The notes beneath the pieces were generated by a model. That model was not told where the DNA came from. It worked only from the letters and a program-made list of their open reading frames with translations, and did no database searches. 64,000 bases of DNA from DATLNF01 sp046590575 (GTDB taxonomy: Bacteria; Actinomycetota; Actinomycetes; BP-191), in assembly GCA_046590575.1 (NCBI GenBank), contig JBKJUS010000165.1, forward strand, positions 23,604 through 87,603. Reading direction: 5' to 3'. The translations under genes were made by a program, and so were the position numbers. Below, piece after piece: positions 1-8,678 of this stretch (its first letter is position 1; each line of letters starts with the position of its first letter).

Positions 1-1
1 C

Positions 2-1621
2 GAGGAGGATCTCGACGCTCTGGTCGCAGAGCTCGGCGCGAACCTGGTGATTCGCGCGGAGTCCGCCCTCCGCCCGTCCGCCGCGATCGACCAGTTGATT
101 GCCGCCGACCTCACCGACGACCCGGTCTTCGGCAGGCTGAGCAGTCTCACCCTGCTCGACCTCTTCGATCCGAGCGCACTTGCGGACCTGCGAGCCAGCG
201 CTCGGGTCGGCCAGGGCCGCGTTGTCGTGGTCGGCGTAGGTGCTTCGTTCATCGTCGACGACGCAGATGATGCTGGCGCGCAGGAGGGCACCACGGTCGT
301 TGTGTACGCCGACCTGCCCCGCCGCGAGCTCACCTTGCGCCAGCAGTCGGGAGCGATCGGCAACCTCGGCGCCGACAACGCGGGCGAGCGGGCGTCGGTG
401 AAGTACAAGCGGGCGTTCTTCGTCGACTGGCGCCTCGCCGATCGGCACAAGCAGGCGCTGTGGCCGAGCGTGCGCTTCGTCCTCGACACCGTGCATGCCG
501 ACCAGCCCAAGATGGTCGCCGCCGCGGCGATGTTCCGCGGCCTCGAGTTGACGACCACCCGGCCGTTTCGGGTCGTCCCGTGGTTCGAGCCGGCGCCGTG
601 GGGCGGCGACTGGATGAAGGAGGTCTGTGACCTCCCGCGCGACACGGTCAACTTCGGCTGGTGCTTCGACTGCGTGCCGGAAGAGAACTCCCTGCTGCTC
701 GGCTTCGGCGACGCCGTCTTCGAGGTGCCATCGGCGAACCTCGTCTTCCACTGTCCCGTGGACCTGCTCGGTGCCGATGTGGCAGACCGGTTCGAGGGTG
801 AGTTCCCGATCCGCTTCGACTTCCTCGACACCATGGGCGGCGGCAACCTCTCGCTGCAGGTGCATCCGCTGACCAGTTATATCCGGGAGCACTTCGGGCT
901 CACCTTCACCCAGGATGAGTCCTACTACATGCTCGATGCCGACGAGGGCGCGGCGGTTTACCTGGGGCTGCGCACCGGTATCGACCGACACGCGATGGTG
1001 CAGGACCTTCGCTCTGCCCAGGAGGGCGGGCCGGCCTTCGACACCGACAGCTATGTCAACAAGTGGCCCGCTGCCCGGCATGACCACTTCCTCATCCCGG
1101 CCGGCACAGTGCACTGCTCGGGAGCAGGCGCCATGGTGCTGGAGATCAGCGCAACGCCGTACATCTTCACGTTCAAGCTGTGGGACTGGGATCGCCTCGG
1201 GTTGGACGGCCGGCCTCGCCCGGTGCACCTCGATCACGGGGCGAGCAACATCCAGTGGCAACGCGACACCGACTACGCGATCGCAAAGCTCATCAACCGC
1301 CTGACGCCGATCGGGGAGGGCGAAGGCTGGCGGGCCGAACGCACCGGGCTGCACGAGGCGGAGTTCATCGACACGCACCGGCACTGGTTCACCGGCATCG
1401 TGGATCACGACACGTCAGGCGGGGTGAACGTCCTCAACCTGGTCCAGGGCGACGAGGTCGTGATCGAGTCACCCGATGGTGCTTTCGCGCCGTTCGTCGT
1501 GCACTACGCCGAGACATTCATCGTGCCGGCGGCCGTCGGGCGCTACACGATCCGTCCGCACGGTTCGGCCGAGGGCACTGAGTGCGCGACGATCAAGGCC
1601 TTCGTCCGCTCTGCCGAGTAG
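2..1621 (+). CDS. Class I mannose-6-phosphate isomerase-like protein, 5' end outside window
   Basis: The reading frame is open from the first bases of the window, so the true start lies upstream; 539 residues are visible. Roughly the first 170 visible residues resemble the kinase-like N-terminal region found in long phosphomannose isomerases (stretch RSGAIG-like, then a KYKRAFFVDWRLADRHK block). The rest is a type I PMI cupin. It shows the metal-site signature QVHP (residues 286-289), then DESYYMLDADEGA, and AGTVHCSGAG further on. The expected reaction is mannose-6-phosphate to fructose-6-phosphate in the cytoplasm, with zinc bound by the Gln/His/Glu/His set. Its position beside a glycosidase/esterase operon suggests it feeds a released hexose into glycolysis. 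The family call is firm; the exact substrate is inferred, since some of these long proteins are not proven PMIs. Confidence 0.8.
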   Translation, partial: EEDLDALVAELGANLVIRAESALRPSAAIDQLIAADLTDDPVFGRLSSLTLLDLFDPSALADLRASARVGQGRVVVVGVGASFIVDDADDAGAQEGTTVVVYADLPRRELTLRQQSGAIGNLGADNAGERASVKYKRAFFVDWRLADRHKQALWPSVRFVLDTVHADQPKMVAAAAMFRGLELTTTRPFRVVPWFEPAPWGGDWMKEVCDLPRDTVNFGWCFDCVPEENSLLLGFGDAVFEVPSANLVFHCPVDLLGADVADRFEGEFPIRFDFLDTMGGGNLSLQVHPLTSYIREHFGLTFTQDESYYMLDADEGAAVYLGLRTGIDRHAMVQDLRSAQEGGPAFDTDSYVNKWPAARHDHFLIPAGTVHCSGAGAMVLEISATPYIFTFKLWDWDRLGLDGRPRPVHLDHGASNIQWQRDTDYAIAKLINRLTPIGEGEGWRAERTGLHEAEFIDTHRHWFTGIVDHDTSGGVNVLNLVQGDEVVIESPDGAFAPFVVHYAETFIVPAAVGRYTIRPHGSAEGTECATIKAFVRSAE

Positions 1622-1648
1622 CGCCCGGACCTAGGGGCGGCTACCTGC

Positions 1649-2740
1649 TCAGATGACGCGGAGGATCGACTCGGCCCACATCGCTCCAGCGGCTCGCTGA
1701 CCGGCGGCGGCGAAGTGCCCGCCGCGGGAGAACGGCGCACGGTGGACACCTATCTCGCGCAGGGTGTCGGTGTCTGGCCCCGGGCGGAAGCCGGGCTCCG
1801 ACCAGAGGAGCTCAACGGCGTCGCGAACGTCTGTGCCCGCCTCGAACGGGCGAAGGTTCGTCGGGTGGTACGTCGACTTGGCCGGCAGCCACGGGCGGTC
1901 CAGTCCGGTGACCTCGGCCACCCCCTCGCGAAGAGTGCGCAGCCGCTCTCGGTAGACAGGACCCGGAGTCTCGTCATGAGCGTCGGACTCACCTTGCTGC
2001 CACAGCACCGCTCTGACGTCTCCGGCCAGCCGGACGGCGTCGCAGATGTTGCTGAAGAGCTGGCTGCCGCGCCGCCAGTGCTCGATCCGGGTGCCGCCGA
2101 CGGCGACGTGCACGAAGCCGACCGGTATGCCGAGCTCGGCGAGGAGCGCATCGCCGACCGACGGCCAGATGCTGCCTTGAAATGGGGAGTGCGGGCCGTG
2201 GGGGAATCCGAGGTCAAGGTCGGCGAGCATCGCCATCAGCTCCCGCGTCGTCTCGGCGTCGACGCGATCCACAATGTGCGGCTGCGGGTCGTGCGCGATG
2301 CGCCAGCCGTCGTGCTCCGGAGAGGTCGCCGTCACCCGGCCGAGTGGATCGGCGACAGTGGTCACCTCCTCGTGACAGGAAGCGGCGTAGGACTGGCCGG
2401 CGACGACGAAGACCTCACCGATGGCGACCGGCTCCACTGACCCGGTCGCCACGACCACCCCGCCGGACAGCAGCCGCAGCTCCACCCGGAACCAGCCTCC
2501 CGAGGCGACCACCGCAGAGGCCCGGCAGACCTCGGCGACGGTCTCCAGAGTCGCGCCGACCCACTCGGTGCCGGTGCCGAACGACTCCGAGAGCGCCACG
2601 GTGCGGAGCTCGGCGGCGTCCACCCCCGCCGGCACCTCGGAGGCGTCGACGACGAGCCGCCCGGCGCCGAGGCCGGGCGACGTCGTACGACGCTGCAGGA
2701 CCTGGAGCGGTCGGGGGTGCGTCAGGTGCAGCTCAGTCAT
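1649..2740 (-). CDS. SGNH-type carbohydrate esterase (sialate O-acetylesterase-like, SASA family)
   Basis: The 363-residue protein has the block-I nucleophile motif as AGQSYAAS (Ser117; the family usually has GQSN). It also has the central AVGG / WQQGESDA blocks and a C-terminal GGHFAAAGQ that supplies the catalytic His. Members remove O-acetyl groups from sugars. No signal peptide is seen, so action inside the cell or on imported oligosaccharide is likely. It is the last gene of a leftward operon and overlaps the gene before it by an ATGA (2737-2740), indicating translational coupling to the DUF4185-type protein. The Asn-to-Tyr change after the nucleophile removes an oxyanion-hole residue of the classic motif, so activity may be altered. 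Its substrate cannot be read from the sequence. Confidence 0.78.
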   Translation of the reverse strand: MTELHLTHPRPLQVLQRRTTSPGLGAGRLVVDASEVPAGVDAAELRTVALSESFGTGTEWVGATLETVAEVCRASAVVASGGWFRVELRLLSGGVVVATGSVEPVAIGEVFVVAGQSYAASCHEEVTTVADPLGRVTATSPEHDGWRIAHDPQPHIVDRVDAETTRELMAMLADLDLGFPHGPHSPFQGSIWPSVGDALLAELGIPVGFVHVAVGGTRIEHWRRGSQLFSNICDAVRLAGDVRAVLWQQGESDAHDETPGPVYRERLRTLREGVAEVTGLDRPWLPAKSTYHPTNLRPFEAGTDVRDAVELLWSEPGFRPGPDTDTLREIGVHRAPFSRGGHFAAAGQRAAGAMWAESILRVI

Positions 2741-3867
2741 CCGGGGTGCGGCACCTCGATGAAGCGCGGTCGGTAGTTGTCCACGTCGGAGTAGAGGTCG
2801 TCACCATTCCGGGCGTTGACGTTGTAGGTGATGAGGATGCGACCGGCGCGAGCGAGCTGGGGGTGCTCCTTCGCGTTGTAGGTGAAGAGCGTTGCCGGGT
2901 CCTCCGGCGTGGTGAACAGCAGCGTCTGGCCGCTCCACGGACCTTCGGGACGCAGTGCGGAGTAGGCGTAGATGTCGCGGCCGATGCCGCCTTCCTGCGC
3001 CACGAGGCGGAAGCCGTCGCGGGTGCGGACCACGCTCATCTCGTTGGCGACCTTGTCCAGAGTGCGGGCCGAGAGGAGCGGGTTGGTGGTCCACCCCTCG
3101 CCGTCGAAGTACTCCCACGGATCCGTGAGCGGTCGCCCGCGAGGCACCCGAGCGACGTGGAGGTACTTCTGCAGAGCAAAGTCCTCGCAGCCGTAGATGT
3201 AGAGGTAGTCAGCCGCCTCGGTGAGGGCGACTCCGAACTGCACTGGACCGCCCGGCCCACTCCCCAGGCCAGGACGGAAGCCGGCGGCGGCAGGTGCGAT
3301 GCCGACCGGTTCGAGTCCGGGCAGCCGGTAGGTCGCCACGTCGACGCCGACCACGTTGAACGCGGGTCCGGCTCCAGTCACCCGGAAGAGGACCTGCTGC
3401 AGAGTGCCACCGACGACCGTGGCGTCGCCGGGCCAGTACCAGCTGGCGTCATCCGTGGGGTTCGCCCAGGCGCGCGCGCTGCCGAAGAGGCCGTCGGGGC
3501 GATAGAACGTCTTCCCCCACTTTCCGTTGCGCTCCTGGATCACCCAGGTGTTGTGGGCGAAGCCCTGCTGGGCCCGTGAGCGGTCCGGTCGTACCGTGCC
3601 GAAGAAGGTGTCACCCCACATCCACAGCGTGCGGCCGTCCGGGAGCGGGATCGAGTAGCTGCCGTCGGAACCGGTCCAGCGGTCGCCCTTTCCGGCATCG
3701 CCGAAGGCATAGAGCGATCGCTGCAGCGGATGCACGGCGCTGCGCTGCGCGGCAGCCGCTCGGGGCTCGATCGAAGGCGTGATGAGCGGGAGTGCGACGA
3801 CAAGCACGACACCGGCGAACGAGAGGCATCGCCAGGTCGGTCTCCGCCGCGTGAGGGCCACCGTCAC
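2737..3867 (-). CDS. Secreted DUF4185-like five-bladed propeller protein (glycosidase-like)
   Basis: The 376-residue protein begins with an Arg-rich start and a hydrophobic segment (about residues 15-32), consistent with export. The body matches the DUF4185/GH43-like propeller pattern: a GDAGKGDRWTGSDGSYSI stretch, then LWMWGDTFFG, and later KEHPQLA near the C terminus. These proteins resemble glycoside hydrolases of propeller fold, but most are uncharacterised. It lies 19 bases after the six-hairpin glycosidase gene and overlaps the esterase gene by four bases, so the three form one transcription unit. A diverged paralogue lies in the opposite operon at 8669-9688. Role in binding or cutting a glycan is inferred from fold and neighbours. 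Confidence 0.7.
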   Translation of the reverse strand: MTVALTRRRPTWRCLSFAGVVLVVALPLITPSIEPRAAAAQRSAVHPLQRSLYAFGDAGKGDRWTGSDGSYSIPLPDGRTLWMWGDTFFGTVRPDRSRAQQGFAHNTWVIQERNGKWGKTFYRPDGLFGSARAWANPTDDASWYWPGDATVVGGTLQQVLFRVTGAGPAFNVVGVDVATYRLPGLEPVGIAPAAAGFRPGLGSGPGGPVQFGVALTEAADYLYIYGCEDFALQKYLHVARVPRGRPLTDPWEYFDGEGWTTNPLLSARTLDKVANEMSVVRTRDGFRLVAQEGGIGRDIYAYSALRPEGPWSGQTLLFTTPEDPATLFTYNAKEHPQLARAGRILITYNVNARNGDDLYSDVDNYRPRFIEVPHPG

Positions 3868-3886
3868 TTCTTCGCCGGGCCGACCG

Positions 3887-5977
3887 TCAGACCTGCTGCA
3901 GGTGCAGGCCGTCGGCGTCGACGTCGTAGCGCTGGCCGCGGATCACCAGGTCGCGCAGCCGAGCGGTCGGGTCGACGTCAGCGAGCTGCGGGTTCACTGC
4001 GATCGCGCCGTCGAAACCGACCTGAACGCCGAACACGGCCTCGATCACCAAGCTCACCCACGAGCCGTTGGAGGAGCAAGTCCAGTCGTTGATCCACGGC
4101 CACTCGTTTGGTGACTTGCGGGCGCCACCGGAGTCCGGCTCAACTGCAGACTCGACGAAGTGCGCCTGCCCCAGCGGTCCCTGGTTGGTCGATCGGGCCA
4201 GGCCGGCGAGCCAGCCGGCGGCCACCTCGCCGTGGCCCATCCGGAAGAGGGCAGCTGCCGACTCCGACGGCCAGGCGGGATAGGCCCCGTTCCATTGGTG
4301 GTCGGGCCGCACACTGAAGAGCGCGTCGTCGTCGTACGGCGACAGCGCGTGCATCCAGGTCGGCGTCTGCAGCTCGCGGACGAAGAAGTCAGTCATCTCC
4401 TGCTGCTGCTCCGACGAGAGGTCGGCGAGCATCCCGAACGGGACCGTGAAGAAGTCATAGCAGTGCCGAACCGGCACGAGTGACCCGTCGGGGTATCTCG
4501 CGTGGAAGTAACCCTCACCCTTGGCGTAGAGGTCGTTGACCCGCGCCGCCAGGGCATCGGCCTCGGCAGCGTAAGCCTCGCTGCGGCTGGTCTCGCCCAG
4601 GGCCGTGTCCATGGCGGTTGCGGTGCGCAGCGTGAAGACGTTGGCGGCGTTGAGGCTGGCCACCGAGTGGATGTAGGTGCTCACGCACTCGAGCAGGTTG
4701 TCGATGCCGCCGTAGTCGGCCAGGCCGTGCTCGCTGCGCAGGCCGCGCCAGGCTGTGGCGTAGTCATGGACGAAGTCGGCGACCGTCTTAATCCCGTCGC
4801 CGCCTGCAACAGGTGTCGTAAGCCACGCGACGTCGCCGGTCCACGAGACGTAGTCGCGAATCATCCGGGTCATCGCGAAGTCGTTGACGGCGTACCAGTT
4901 GCCGACCGGGCTCCCGGTCAACCACTCGGTGCCGAAGTGGGTGTGCACGTCGGTCGCGATCCAGTGTTCCAGGTGCCGTCTCATGACCGCCGGGTCGAGG
5001 AGGGCATGAACGAGCGAGCTGAGGTTGTAGTCCCAGAGAAAGGTCACCGACTGCCAGTACCGCGGCATCAACGTGTCGTACGTGCGACCCATCACTGAGT
5101 GAGTGGAGTCGCGACGGAAGTAGAGGACGCCCAGTGCACCCATCGTGTAGAGGCGGCGCAGCGCGTCGTTGTCCGTCTCCAGCCAGGGCAGCGAGCCACC
5201 GAAGCGGTCGTTGCCCGGGATGAAGAGCGCGGCCAGCTCGTCGTTCCATGCTCGCTCGCTCGCTCGTAGGACCCCCGGTACGTCAGCAGCGAGGCGGTCG
5301 TACACCGCCCGTGTCTCGTCCACCGTGGCACCGACCGCGTGGACGTAGCCGACCCGCCACTGCTCGCCCGCCCCGACCCGCACGGTGGTCTCGACTCCGC
5401 GCGCCGTCGTACGCGCATCGGGGTCGTCGATGCCCTGCATGCTGACGGCCTCGCTGGCCTGCGCAAGGAAGACGAAGCGCCGGCCGGCCTCGTCGATCTC
5501 GACGGCATTGTCGTCCTCGCCGGGCGGTTCGGACCCACCCCAGGGTCGAACGGCTTGAGTCACCGACGCTTCCAACGCGAGCCGGAGCGGCAGCTCGCGA
5601 TCGACCGCGCCATGATTCTCGATCTCGATCTCGACGACGAAGCCCTGCACCCCCGGTGCCATCACCGTCGTCGTCGTGATGTCGAGGCCGTCGACCGTGG
5701 ACTGACGGGTGATTCGGTCAGGGCGCCAGACGAACGTGACGGGGGCCCCGAAGGCGGCGAGCAGCCGCCCGCCGAGGAAAGCGCGCGCCGTGATCGTCGT
5801 GCCGAGGCTGCCGAACGGCGGGAAGGTGACGCTGCGCACGCCGACCAGGTCGTTGTCGGACTGCAGCACGCCGAGGAAGTTGGTCAGGCCGGGGGGCGCG
5901 AACAGGTCGCCGGGGCGATGCACGAGTGGTGAGCTCGCGAGGTCCTCGACCACTGGCAGGGCGGTGCGCAGTGGCAT
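3887..5977 (-). CDS. Six-hairpin (alpha/alpha)6-barrel glycoside hydrolase
   Basis: This 696-residue protein has an N-terminal beta-sandwich region (about 1-250) followed by a long alpha-helical region with motifs typical of six-hairpin glycosidases, such as YWQSVTFLWDYNLSSLVHAL, NWYAVNDFAMTRMIRDY and PDHQWNGAYPAWPSESAA. The arrangement resembles alpha-L-rhamnosidase-like and related GH families; I cannot assign a family number. No signal peptide is visible, so it is probably cytoplasmic. It is the first gene of the leftward three-gene operon. Its promoter region (5978-6114) is shared with the GntR regulator and contains a perfect 7-bp-arm inverted repeat, a likely operator, so induction by a sugar ligand of the regulator is probable. 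Confidence 0.75.
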   Translation of the reverse strand: MPLRTALPVVEDLASSPLVHRPGDLFAPPGLTNFLGVLQSDNDLVGVRSVTFPPFGSLGTTITARAFLGGRLLAAFGAPVTFVWRPDRITRQSTVDGLDITTTTVMAPGVQGFVVEIEIENHGAVDRELPLRLALEASVTQAVRPWGGSEPPGEDDNAVEIDEAGRRFVFLAQASEAVSMQGIDDPDARTTARGVETTVRVGAGEQWRVGYVHAVGATVDETRAVYDRLAADVPGVLRASERAWNDELAALFIPGNDRFGGSLPWLETDNDALRRLYTMGALGVLYFRRDSTHSVMGRTYDTLMPRYWQSVTFLWDYNLSSLVHALLDPAVMRRHLEHWIATDVHTHFGTEWLTGSPVGNWYAVNDFAMTRMIRDYVSWTGDVAWLTTPVAGGDGIKTVADFVHDYATAWRGLRSEHGLADYGGIDNLLECVSTYIHSVASLNAANVFTLRTATAMDTALGETSRSEAYAAEADALAARVNDLYAKGEGYFHARYPDGSLVPVRHCYDFFTVPFGMLADLSSEQQQEMTDFFVRELQTPTWMHALSPYDDDALFSVRPDHQWNGAYPAWPSESAAALFRMGHGEVAAGWLAGLARSTNQGPLGQAHFVESAVEPDSGGARKSPNEWPWINDWTCSSNGSWVSLVIEAVFGVQVGFDGAIAVNPQLADVDPTARLRDLVIRGQRYDVDADGLHLQQV

Positions 5978-6022
5978 GTCGGTGCCTCTCAGGCGGCGGT
6001 GGACGGCAGCCCAAAGCCTGGC

Positions 6023-6040
6023 ATCCTGTTACTACAGGAT
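6023..6040. promoter_or_regulatory. Likely operator of the GntR regulator, site 1
   Basis: A perfect inverted repeat ATCCTGT-TACT-ACAGGAT lies between the divergent glycosidase and GntR genes. Its core CCTGT-N-ACT-ACAGG recurs at 6945-6964 before the binding-protein gene. A symmetrical site of about 18 bp shared by the two promoters of a GntR locus is what an autoregulating HutC/UTRA-type repressor would use. Assignment to this regulator is inference from position. Confidence 0.72.
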
Positions 6041-6114
6041 CAACTGAGCGGACGACCCGAGCCATGGTGGGCGGCCGCTAAGGTGGCCGCGAGCAACGGT
6101 CGGGAGAGGTTCCG

Positions 6115-6909
6115 GTGGAGGCGAGCAGCGGGGCGGACGGGGGCATCGTGCGCTCCGCCGGGGTGCCCTATTACGTCCAAGTCGCCGGCATCGTCCGTGA
6201 TCTCCTGCGAGAAGGACGGTGGCAACCGGGCGAGTTGATCCCCTCCGAGTCGGGACTGTGCGAGATGTTCGGCGTCTCGCGCACGGCGATCCGACAGGCG
6301 CTCGCGGAGCTCGTGGACGAGGGGCTGCTGCAGAAAGAGAAGGGTCGCGGCACGTTCGTCAGTCGCCCTCACGTCGCATTAGCCGTCCAGGAGATGCGCG
6401 GTTTCTACGACGAGATGGCCGAGCGCGGGCGCACGGTCGAGACCACCGTGCTCCGCCAGCAGGTCGTTCCCGTGCCGCCCTCCGTGGCCCCCGAGCTGGG
6501 ATTGCCGATGCGGGCCGAGGTGGTCTGCCTCGAGCGCGTGCGCAGTGTCGCCGGCGATCCGCTGGTGCACGTCGCGACCTATTTGCCCTTACGTCGATTC
6601 GAGCGCCTGCTGGAGGTCGACCTCACCCGGACGAGCCTCTATGCCGTGCTCGTCGAGCAGTTCGGCGTCGAAGTGCGTGGCGGCCGTCGGCGGATCGATG
6701 CGGTCGCGGCCGACGCGACTCGAGCGCGGCTGCTCAACGTGAAACCACGCACTCCAGTCCTCCGGGTGACCGCCACCAACGTCGACGCAGACGACATCGC
6801 GTTCGAGTACTTCGAGGCGTGGTACCGCGCCGACCAGACGAGCTTCGAGATCGTGGTGCGCGCCCAGATGACCATCGAGCCCTCGCACGGGGCGCTGCAG
6901 CCTGCCTGA
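6115..6909 (+). CDS. GntR family transcriptional regulator, HutC/UTRA subfamily
   Basis: The 264-residue protein starts at GTG 6115, preceded by GGGAGAGG. Residues about 16-83 form the winged helix: YYVQVAGIVRDLL, then IPSESGLCEMFGVSRTAIR and the wing GRGTFV. Residues about 95-258 form the UTRA ligand-binding domain, with CLERVRSVAGDPLVHVATYLP-type and FEYFEAWYRAD-type segments. Such proteins bind small sugars or phosphorylated sugars and lose DNA affinity. It is divergent from the glycosidase operon and first in an operon with the binding protein and second DUF4185 protein. Matching inverted repeats at 6023-6040 and 6941-6968 are its likely sites, so it probably represses both units and itself. 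The ligand is unknown. Confidence 0.92.
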   Translation: MEASSGADGGIVRSAGVPYYVQVAGIVRDLLREGRWQPGELIPSESGLCEMFGVSRTAIRQALAELVDEGLLQKEKGRGTFVSRPHVALAVQEMRGFYDEMAERGRTVETTVLRQQVVPVPPSVAPELGLPMRAEVVCLERVRSVAGDPLVHVATYLPLRRFERLLEVDLTRTSLYAVLVEQFGVEVRGGRRRIDAVAADATRARLLNVKPRTPVLRVTATNVDADDIAFEYFEAWYRADQTSFEIVVRAQMTIEPSHGALQPA

Positions 6910-6940
6910 CCTGCTTCCAGGTGTGCCAGGGTGCTGCTAG

Positions 6941-6968
6941 CGTCGGACCTGTCACTACAGGTCCGACG
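6941..6968. promoter_or_regulatory. Likely operator of the GntR regulator, site 2 (12-bp arms)
   Basis: Perfect inverted repeat: left arm CGTCGGACCTGT (6941-6952), spacer CACT, right arm ACAGGTCCGACG (6957-6968). The inner CCTGT-YACT-ACAGG core equals that of site 1. It lies between the GntR stop (6909) and the GTG start at 6981, almost touching the ribosome-binding site. A 12-bp stem could also act as an RNA hairpin that limits read-through, but it has no T-run and the shared core favours an operator. Confidence 0.68.
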
Positions 6969-6980
6969 CGGAGGAGCGCA

Positions 6981-8678
6981 GTGCCAGCCACGCAGCGCAG
7001 TGCTCGACGGCCCCGCGGACCCGGCATCGTCTACTCGGTCACTGCTTGTGTCGTCGTGCTCGCCCTGGGCGCGGTTGCCCTCTCTGCCGACCAGGCGCCG
7101 CCTCCCACGGTCGCCGAGTTTGCTCCTGCGGCCCTTGACCAGATCGAGGAGGCGCCCGATCGCCAGGGCACCGATGTCGGCGAAGGGGAGGCCGGTGGGG
7201 AGGGCAGCTCGAGTGCAGCTCCCACGGCGAGTCCGAGCGCCAGCGCCTCGGCGACGGCGGCGGTGGCTGCGCCGGTCATCGATGTCAACCGCACCCGCAA
7301 GTGCGTCGGCAACCCAGGACGGCAGACCGAGGACCCGCAGTCACCGCCCTGTGTGCCCTTCTTCGACGGTGACAACGGTGGCGCGACCGCACCTGGCGTC
7401 ACGCGCGACGAGATCCGGGTCGTGCTGCCGTACGGCAACTTCCTGTCCTCGACCACACCCGCGGACTACCAGATCCTGGCGAGCTTCTTCAATACCCGCT
7501 ACGAGTTCTACGGGCGCAAGATCCGGCTGCTCCCGTTCGTGGCTCGCGGTGACAACTTCGCCAACCCCAACCCGCCCGACATGATCGCCGATGCCGCGCG
7601 CGTGGCGAACGAGTTCAAGGCCTTTGCTTCTCTGGGATACACCGACCGTCGGGGCGCAGAGCACACCTACTACGACGAGCTCGCCCGCCGGAAGATCATC
7701 GCTGTGATCGGCGGCACCGCCGCAGTCGCGACGGAGGAGCACCTTCGGGCGCGGGCGCCGTACCAGTGGTCACGGTCGATGGCGACAGACACGCTGCTCC
7801 GCAATCTCGGCCAGCTCACCTGCGCCCAGCTGGTCGGCAAGGCGCCGACGTACGGCGGCCCCTTCCCCTTTGTGCCGCAACCCACTGTGCGCAAGCTCGG
7901 CATCATGACGACCCGGGCGCCGGACGGCACGATCCCGGACATCGCGCCACTTCAGGCGGCGCTCGCTGGGTGTGGCGAGCGGCCGTTCAGCATCGAGGCG
8001 CCCTACGCCGAGGATGCCCGGGCCGGGCTCAACCCGGTGATCCAGATGAAGGACCAGCAGGTCACATCGATCCTCTGTATCTGCGACCTGGGCTCGATCC
8101 GCAACAGCTACATGCCGTCGGCGGAGAGCCAGGGTTACAACCCCGAGTGGGTGCTCTCGAGCTACAACGGCAACGACGGAGACAACTCCTACGCACAGGC
8201 GCCGCCGGCGCAGGCGCGTCGCGTCTTCGGCGTCTCGGTCGCCAACAAGACCCAGCGCAACCAGGACCATCCCTGGTTCTGGGCCTACCGTGAGGCCGGC
8301 CCGACCCGCACACCGCCGAGCGGCGCCGCGGGCTATGCCATGACCGGCATCTACAGCGTCATGTCACTCGTTGCCGCGGGTATCCAGATGGCGGGTCCCA
8401 ACCTGACACCGGAGACCTTCGCGGCGGCGCTGCAGCGCACCGTTTTTCCCAACCCCGGCGCGGGCGCCGCGCCGTTTTACCAGTCGGCCATCGGGTTTGC
8501 GGGTGGCACGCACTCGATGGTGAAGGACACGGCGATGTACTGGTACGACGCCGCGCAGCAGGGGACGGTCGACCCGGCGTCGCCGGGTGCTGTCTGTTAC
8601 GTACGGCGCGGCGAGCGATTCGGTCTGGGCGAGTGGCCGAAGCGTGAGCCGGAGTTTCGGCAGGGTCCGTGCCGATAA
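6981..8678 (+). CDS. Membrane-anchored periplasmic-binding-type protein (Leu/Ile/Val receptor-like fold)
   Basis: The start is GTG 6981, chosen because GGAGGAG lies at 6970-6976 and because the frame further upstream overlaps the regulator. The 565-residue product has an N-terminal hydrophobic helix (about 14-36) with no cleavage site or lipobox, then an Ala/Ser/Thr-rich linker, and a type I periplasmic-binding fold (about 120-530) with DEIRVVLPYGNFL at its first strand and VIGGTAAVATEEHL further on. Four or more Cys suggest extracytoplasmic disulfides. No permease or ATPase is present in the window, so it may be a ligand sensor or partner rather than part of a classical ABC importer. It follows the GntR gene and overlaps the next gene by 10 bases. 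Confidence 0.72.
   Translation: MPATQRSARRPRGPGIVYSVTACVVVLALGAVALSADQAPPPTVAEFAPAALDQIEEAPDRQGTDVGEGEAGGEGSSSAAPTASPSASASATAAVAAPVIDVNRTRKCVGNPGRQTEDPQSPPCVPFFDGDNGGATAPGVTRDEIRVVLPYGNFLSSTTPADYQILASFFNTRYEFYGRKIRLLPFVARGDNFANPNPPDMIADAARVANEFKAFASLGYTDRRGAEHTYYDELARRKIIAVIGGTAAVATEEHLRARAPYQWSRSMATDTLLRNLGQLTCAQLVGKAPTYGGPFPFVPQPTVRKLGIMTTRAPDGTIPDIAPLQAALAGCGERPFSIEAPYAEDARAGLNPVIQMKDQQVTSILCICDLGSIRNSYMPSAESQGYNPEWVLSSYNGNDGDNSYAQAPPAQARRVFGVSVANKTQRNQDHPWFWAYREAGPTRTPPSGAAGYAMTGIYSVMSLVAAGIQMAGPNLTPETFAAALQRTVFPNPGAGAAPFYQSAIGFAGGTHSMVKDTAMYWYDAAQQGTVDPASPGAVCYVRRGERFGLGEWPKREPEFRQGPCR

Noticed and set aside
2182..3579. A long plus-strand frame rich in Arg and Pro opposite the esterase and DUF4185 genes
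   Set aside because: Its composition is that of a shadow frame; the minus-strand frames carry the recognised motifs.
6219..6980. An upstream extension of the binding-protein gene overlapping the GntR gene
   Set aside because: The extension is Arg-rich shadow sequence of the regulator; GTG 6981 has a good ribosome-binding site followed by a membrane helix.
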